Assembly (NCBI RefSeq): GCF_005877055.1
Contig: NZ_CP039424.1
Span: 2,356,001-2,420,000 of the forward strand
Source: Citricoccus sp. SGAir0253
Lineage (GTDB): Bacteria; Actinomycetota; Actinomycetes; Actinomycetales; Micrococcaceae
Length of the DNA: 64,000 nt
Direction: 5' to 3'
Below the pieces are notes generated by a model. That model did no database searches. It saw only the letters and a list, made by a program, of their open reading frames with translations, and was not told the origin of the DNA. Position 1 is the first letter of the stretch. Each line of letters starts with the position of its first letter. Positions 62,029-64,000 of the stretch are shown here, in pieces. The position numbers and the translations under genes were made by a program.

Positions 62029-62047
62029 ATCCTACCGTACGTATACG
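62029..62047 (-). promoter_or_regulatory. Candidate promoter and palindrome of the AAHS transporter gene
   Basis: Minus strand TAGGAT (62029-62034) is a -10 candidate. CGTATACG (62040-62047), a perfect 8-bp palindrome in an A+T-rich island, lies within the spacer and could be a repressor site. The leader would be about 115 bases. The 287-base gap (61907-62193) contains nothing else I recognise apart from the sirtuin -10. Confidence 0.35.
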
Positions 62048-62182
62048 AATGGTTTGTCGCGCCCCTCACAGGCGGGAGCGACGCCGGCCACGCCCGCGAG
62101 CCCTCCCCGTCACGCCCCGTGGGCGCCGGTGAGAGCCGGGGGAAGCCCGGTGCCGGCCGTTCCGGCGCCCGACGCCGGCCGC

Positions 62183-62188
62183 TACAGT
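62183..62188 (+). promoter_or_regulatory. Candidate -10 of a leaderless sirtuin transcript
   Basis: TACAGT, five bases before the first ATG (62194) and eight before the second (62197). No ribosome site is visible. Confidence 0.4.
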
Positions 62189-62193
62189 GACGC

Positions 62194-63165
62194 ATGATGG
62201 AGCACCTCCCCGCACCGGACGACCGGCCCGTGACCCCGCCCGCGGACCCGGCCGCGGCGCCGCCCGGCCTCGCGGAGGCAGCGGCGCTGGCCCGTGCCGC
62301 GCGGCGTGTGGTGGTGCTGAGCGGCGCCGGGATGAGCGCGGAGTCGGGCGTCCCGACGTTCCGTGAGGCCCGGACGGGACTGTGGGAGCGCTTCAGCCCG
62401 GAGGAGCTGGCCAGCGAGGACGCCTGGTACGCCGACCCGGCGCTCGTGTGGGCCTGGTACCGGTGGCGGGCCCGGCTGGTGCGGTCCTGCGCGCCGAACG
62501 CCGGCCACCGGGCGATCGCGCGGTGGCAGCGGGCGCTGGCCGGCGGCGCCGGCGGGGCGGGCGGTGGCGGCGGGGCGGACGGTGGCGGCGAGGGAGGCTC
62601 GCTCGCGGTCGCCACCCAGAACGTGGACGACCTGCACGAGCGCGCCGGGACCGCGGTCCTCGCCCACCTGCACGGGTCCCTCTTCGACTACCGGTGCGCG
62701 GACTGCGGGGCACCCGCCGAGCTCGACCGGGACACCGCCGACGGCACCGACAGCACCGGGGACGCCGGGGAGGCGGACGGCGGCCCGGCGCCGGGCAGCG
62801 AGGCCGATCTCGAGCGGGTGCTGCGCGTCCCCCCGCCGGCGTGCCCCGCCTGCGGGACCGGGCTGCTGCGGCCGGGCATCGTGTGGTTCGGCGAGATGCT
62901 CCCCCGCCGGGCCCTCGACGAGACGTACGCGGCGCTCGAGCGGTGCGACCTCGCGGTGGTCGTGGGCACCTCGGCCACCGTCCAGCCGGCCGCCACCCTG
63001 CCGTACGTGGCGCTCGGGGCCGGCGCCGCCGTCGTCGAGGTCAATCCCGAGGTGACCGAGTTCTCGACCGCCGCGACCGTGCACGTGCGGGGCACCGCCG
63101 CGGCCGTGCTGCCGGTCCTCGCCGGGTCCATTCCGGAGCCTGGCCACGTCCTCGCCGGGTCCTAG
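62194..63165 (+). CDS. Sir2-family NAD-dependent protein deacylase (class III sirtuin)
   Basis: This 323-residue enzyme removes acyl groups from lysines with NAD. The NAD loop GAGMSAESGVPTFR is at 44-57, QNVDDLHE at 142-149, and the catalytic histidine is H160 in HLHGS. A zinc site uses C168, C171, C217 and C220. Y89 and R92 (YRWR) are the Tyr/Arg pair that prefers succinyl or malonyl groups, as in SIRT5/CobB. Unusual are a Gly-rich insertion (about 117-135) and an acidic loop within the zinc module (about 178-205). ATGATG offers two adjacent starts. Confidence 0.92.
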   Translation: MMEHLPAPDDRPVTPPADPAAAPPGLAEAAALARAARRVVVLSGAGMSAESGVPTFREARTGLWERFSPEELASEDAWYADPALVWAWYRWRARLVRSCAPNAGHRAIARWQRALAGGAGGAGGGGGADGGGEGGSLAVATQNVDDLHERAGTAVLAHLHGSLFDYRCADCGAPAELDRDTADGTDSTGDAGEADGGPAPGSEADLERVLRVPPPACPACGTGLLRPGIVWFGEMLPRRALDETYAALERCDLAVVVGTSATVQPAATLPYVALGAGAAVVEVNPEVTEFSTAATVHVRGTAAAVLPVLAGSIPEPGHVLAGS

Positions 63166-63168
63166 GAT
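63163..63168 (+). promoter_or_regulatory. TAGGAT element overlapping the sirtuin stop codon
   Basis: Seven bases separate it from the ATG at 63176. It would be the -10 of a leaderless transcript, or AGGA in it the ribosome site of a co-transcribed gene. Its TAG is also the stop codon of the sirtuin gene. Confidence 0.35.
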
Positions 63169-63175
63169 GGCGTCC

Positions 63176-63892
63176 ATGGCACCGTCCCCCCGGGACTCCC
63201 CGTCTCCCTCCCCCACCCCCGCCGCCGCGTCATTGCCCGAGGTGATGGCGGAGCTCGCCGCGCTCGAGGACCCGAGGATGCGCGCCGTCAACGAGCGCCA
63301 CGGCGACGACCACGGCGTGAACCTCTCGAGGCTGCGGGCGATCGCCAAGCGCCTGCGGGCCCAGCCGGGGCTCGCCGTGGAGCTGTGGGACACCGGGGAC
63401 ACCGCCGCCCGGCTGCTGGCCCTGCTCGTGTGCCGGCCGCGGCAGTTCGACGCCGGCGCCCTCGACGCCATGCTGCGCCAGTCCCGCGCCCCGAAGGTCC
63501 AGGACTGGCTCGTGAACTACGTGGTGAAGAGGTCCCCACACGCCGAGGAGCTGCGCGTGGCCTGGCTGGCCGACGACGACCCGGTGGTCACGGCCGCCGG
63601 GTGGGCGCTGACGAGCGAGCGCGTGCAGAAGACGCCCGAGGGGCTCGACCTGCCCGGCCTGCTGGACGTCATCGAGGCGCGGATGCTCCGCGCCCCGGAC
63701 CGGCTGCAGTGGGCGATGAACACGGCTCTGGCCACGATCGGCATCCACCACCCTGCCCTGCGGGCCCGGGCCGTCGGGATCGGCGAGCGCCTCGGGGTGC
63801 TCAAGGACTACCCCACGCCTCCGGGCTGCACCTCGCCGTACGCGCCGGCGTGGATCGCCGAGATCGTCCGCCGGCAGGAGGACTCCGCCTGA
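63176..63892 (+). CDS. DNA alkylation repair (AlkD-like) HEAT-repeat protein
   Basis: This 238-residue all-helical protein has helical repeats as in the DNA_alkylation_repair/AlkD-like family. Recognisable parts are LEDPRMRAVNERHGDDHGVNLSRLR-type start (VNERHGDDHGVNLS), LAVELWDTGDTAARLLALLVCRP, VQDWLVNYVVKRSP, WLADDDPVVTAAGWALTSERV and the C-terminal YPTPPGCTSPYAPAWI. It may bind damaged DNA, but lacks proof of glycosylase activity. I prefer the ATG at 63176 because of the TAGGAT seven bases upstream; an ATG at 63167 is the alternative. Confidence 0.82.
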   Translation: MAPSPRDSPSPSPTPAAASLPEVMAELAALEDPRMRAVNERHGDDHGVNLSRLRAIAKRLRAQPGLAVELWDTGDTAARLLALLVCRPRQFDAGALDAMLRQSRAPKVQDWLVNYVVKRSPHAEELRVAWLADDDPVVTAAGWALTSERVQKTPEGLDLPGLLDVIEARMLRAPDRLQWAMNTALATIGIHHPALRARAVGIGERLGVLKDYPTPPGCTSPYAPAWIAEIVRRQEDSA

Positions 63893-63899
63893 GGACTGC

Positions 63900-64000
63900 T
63901 CAGAACCAGGTGCGGGGGAACCGCTCGCCCCGCACCAGGGTGGCGTGCCACTCCAGGGCGGTGGAGTCGGTGAGGGAGGCCACCTGGTCGATGACCACGC
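63900..64000 (-). CDS. dgt: dGTP triphosphohydrolase, C-terminal end (runs off the right edge)
   Basis: Only the last 33 residues or so are visible. They read VVIDQVASLTDSTALEWHATL and end FPRTWF, the typical C-terminus of actinobacterial Dgt/HD-domain dNTP triphosphohydrolases. The HD motif must lie outside the window. dgt is commonly found next to dnaG in actinobacteria, which supports the call. Confidence 0.8.
   Translation of the reverse strand, partial: VVIDQVASLTDSTALEWHATLVRGERFPRTWF

Overview
The window is chromosomal DNA of a very G+C-rich actinobacterium, most likely a member of the Micrococcaceae (Kocuria, Micrococcus or Citricoccus type). The evidence is the base composition, frequent GTG/TTG starts, the order of the core genes and the nature of the proteins (Ala/Pro-rich IF2, guanosine-pentaphosphate-synthetase-type PNPase, LytM protein divergent to rpsB, DUF4081 acetyltransferase overlapping ispG). 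The genus is inferred. I see no insertion sequence, prophage, CRISPR array or rRNA operon.

Layout. 1-500: start of narG. 500-28970 is almost entirely minus-strand core genes: an alanine:cation symporter, an M16 peptidase, pnp, rpsO, a methyltransferase, ribF, two small membrane genes, truB, rbfA, infB, ylxR, nusA, rimP, a TauE-type permease, proS, a lipoprotein, a GNAT enzyme, ispG, a secreted barrel-like lipoprotein, a YciI protein, rseP, dxr, an acetate symporter with its DUF485 partner, and an acyl-CoA dehydrogenase. 29200-34800 holds a GNAT gene, a branched-chain 2-oxoacid dehydrogenase operon (E1alpha, E1beta, E2), a divergent Lrp/AsnC regulator and a DivIVA-like repeat protein. 34970-39440 is cdsA, frr, pyrH, tsf, rpsB. 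39800-50300 is an envelope region: LytM protein, two GT4 glycosyltransferases, an SLH+NlpC/P60 secreted protein, tRNA-Met(CAT), a lipase-maturation-factor-like protein, a DMT transporter, a CDP-alcohol phosphatidyltransferase, a holin-like membrane protein, tRNA-Asn and an HNH/excalibur lipoprotein. 50360-56070 is a quinate/shikimate utilisation cluster. 56400-64000 is a YkvI-type permease, a PepSY lipoprotein, dnaG, an aromatic-acid MFS transporter, a sirtuin, an AlkD-like protein and the end of dgt.

How the genes work together. nusA-ylxR-infB-rbfA-truB-rpsO-pnp covers transcription elongation, initiation, ribosome maturation and RNA turnover. dxr and ispG are MEP-pathway steps. The Bkd complex with a nearby acyl-CoA dehydrogenase points to branched-chain amino acid catabolism under an Lrp-type regulator. 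The quinate/shikimate cluster would import hydroaromatic acids and funnel them through 3-dehydroshikimate to protocatechuate.

The most interesting unexplained signals are non-coding: repeated -10-like TAnnnT elements 5-7 bases before start codons (leaderless mRNAs); an 11-bp-phased TCACGA box array upstream of the SLH/NlpC gene; five exact 11-bp CAGT units upstream of the YkvI gene; and a consensus promoter driving nothing but a hairpin just before tRNA-Asn.
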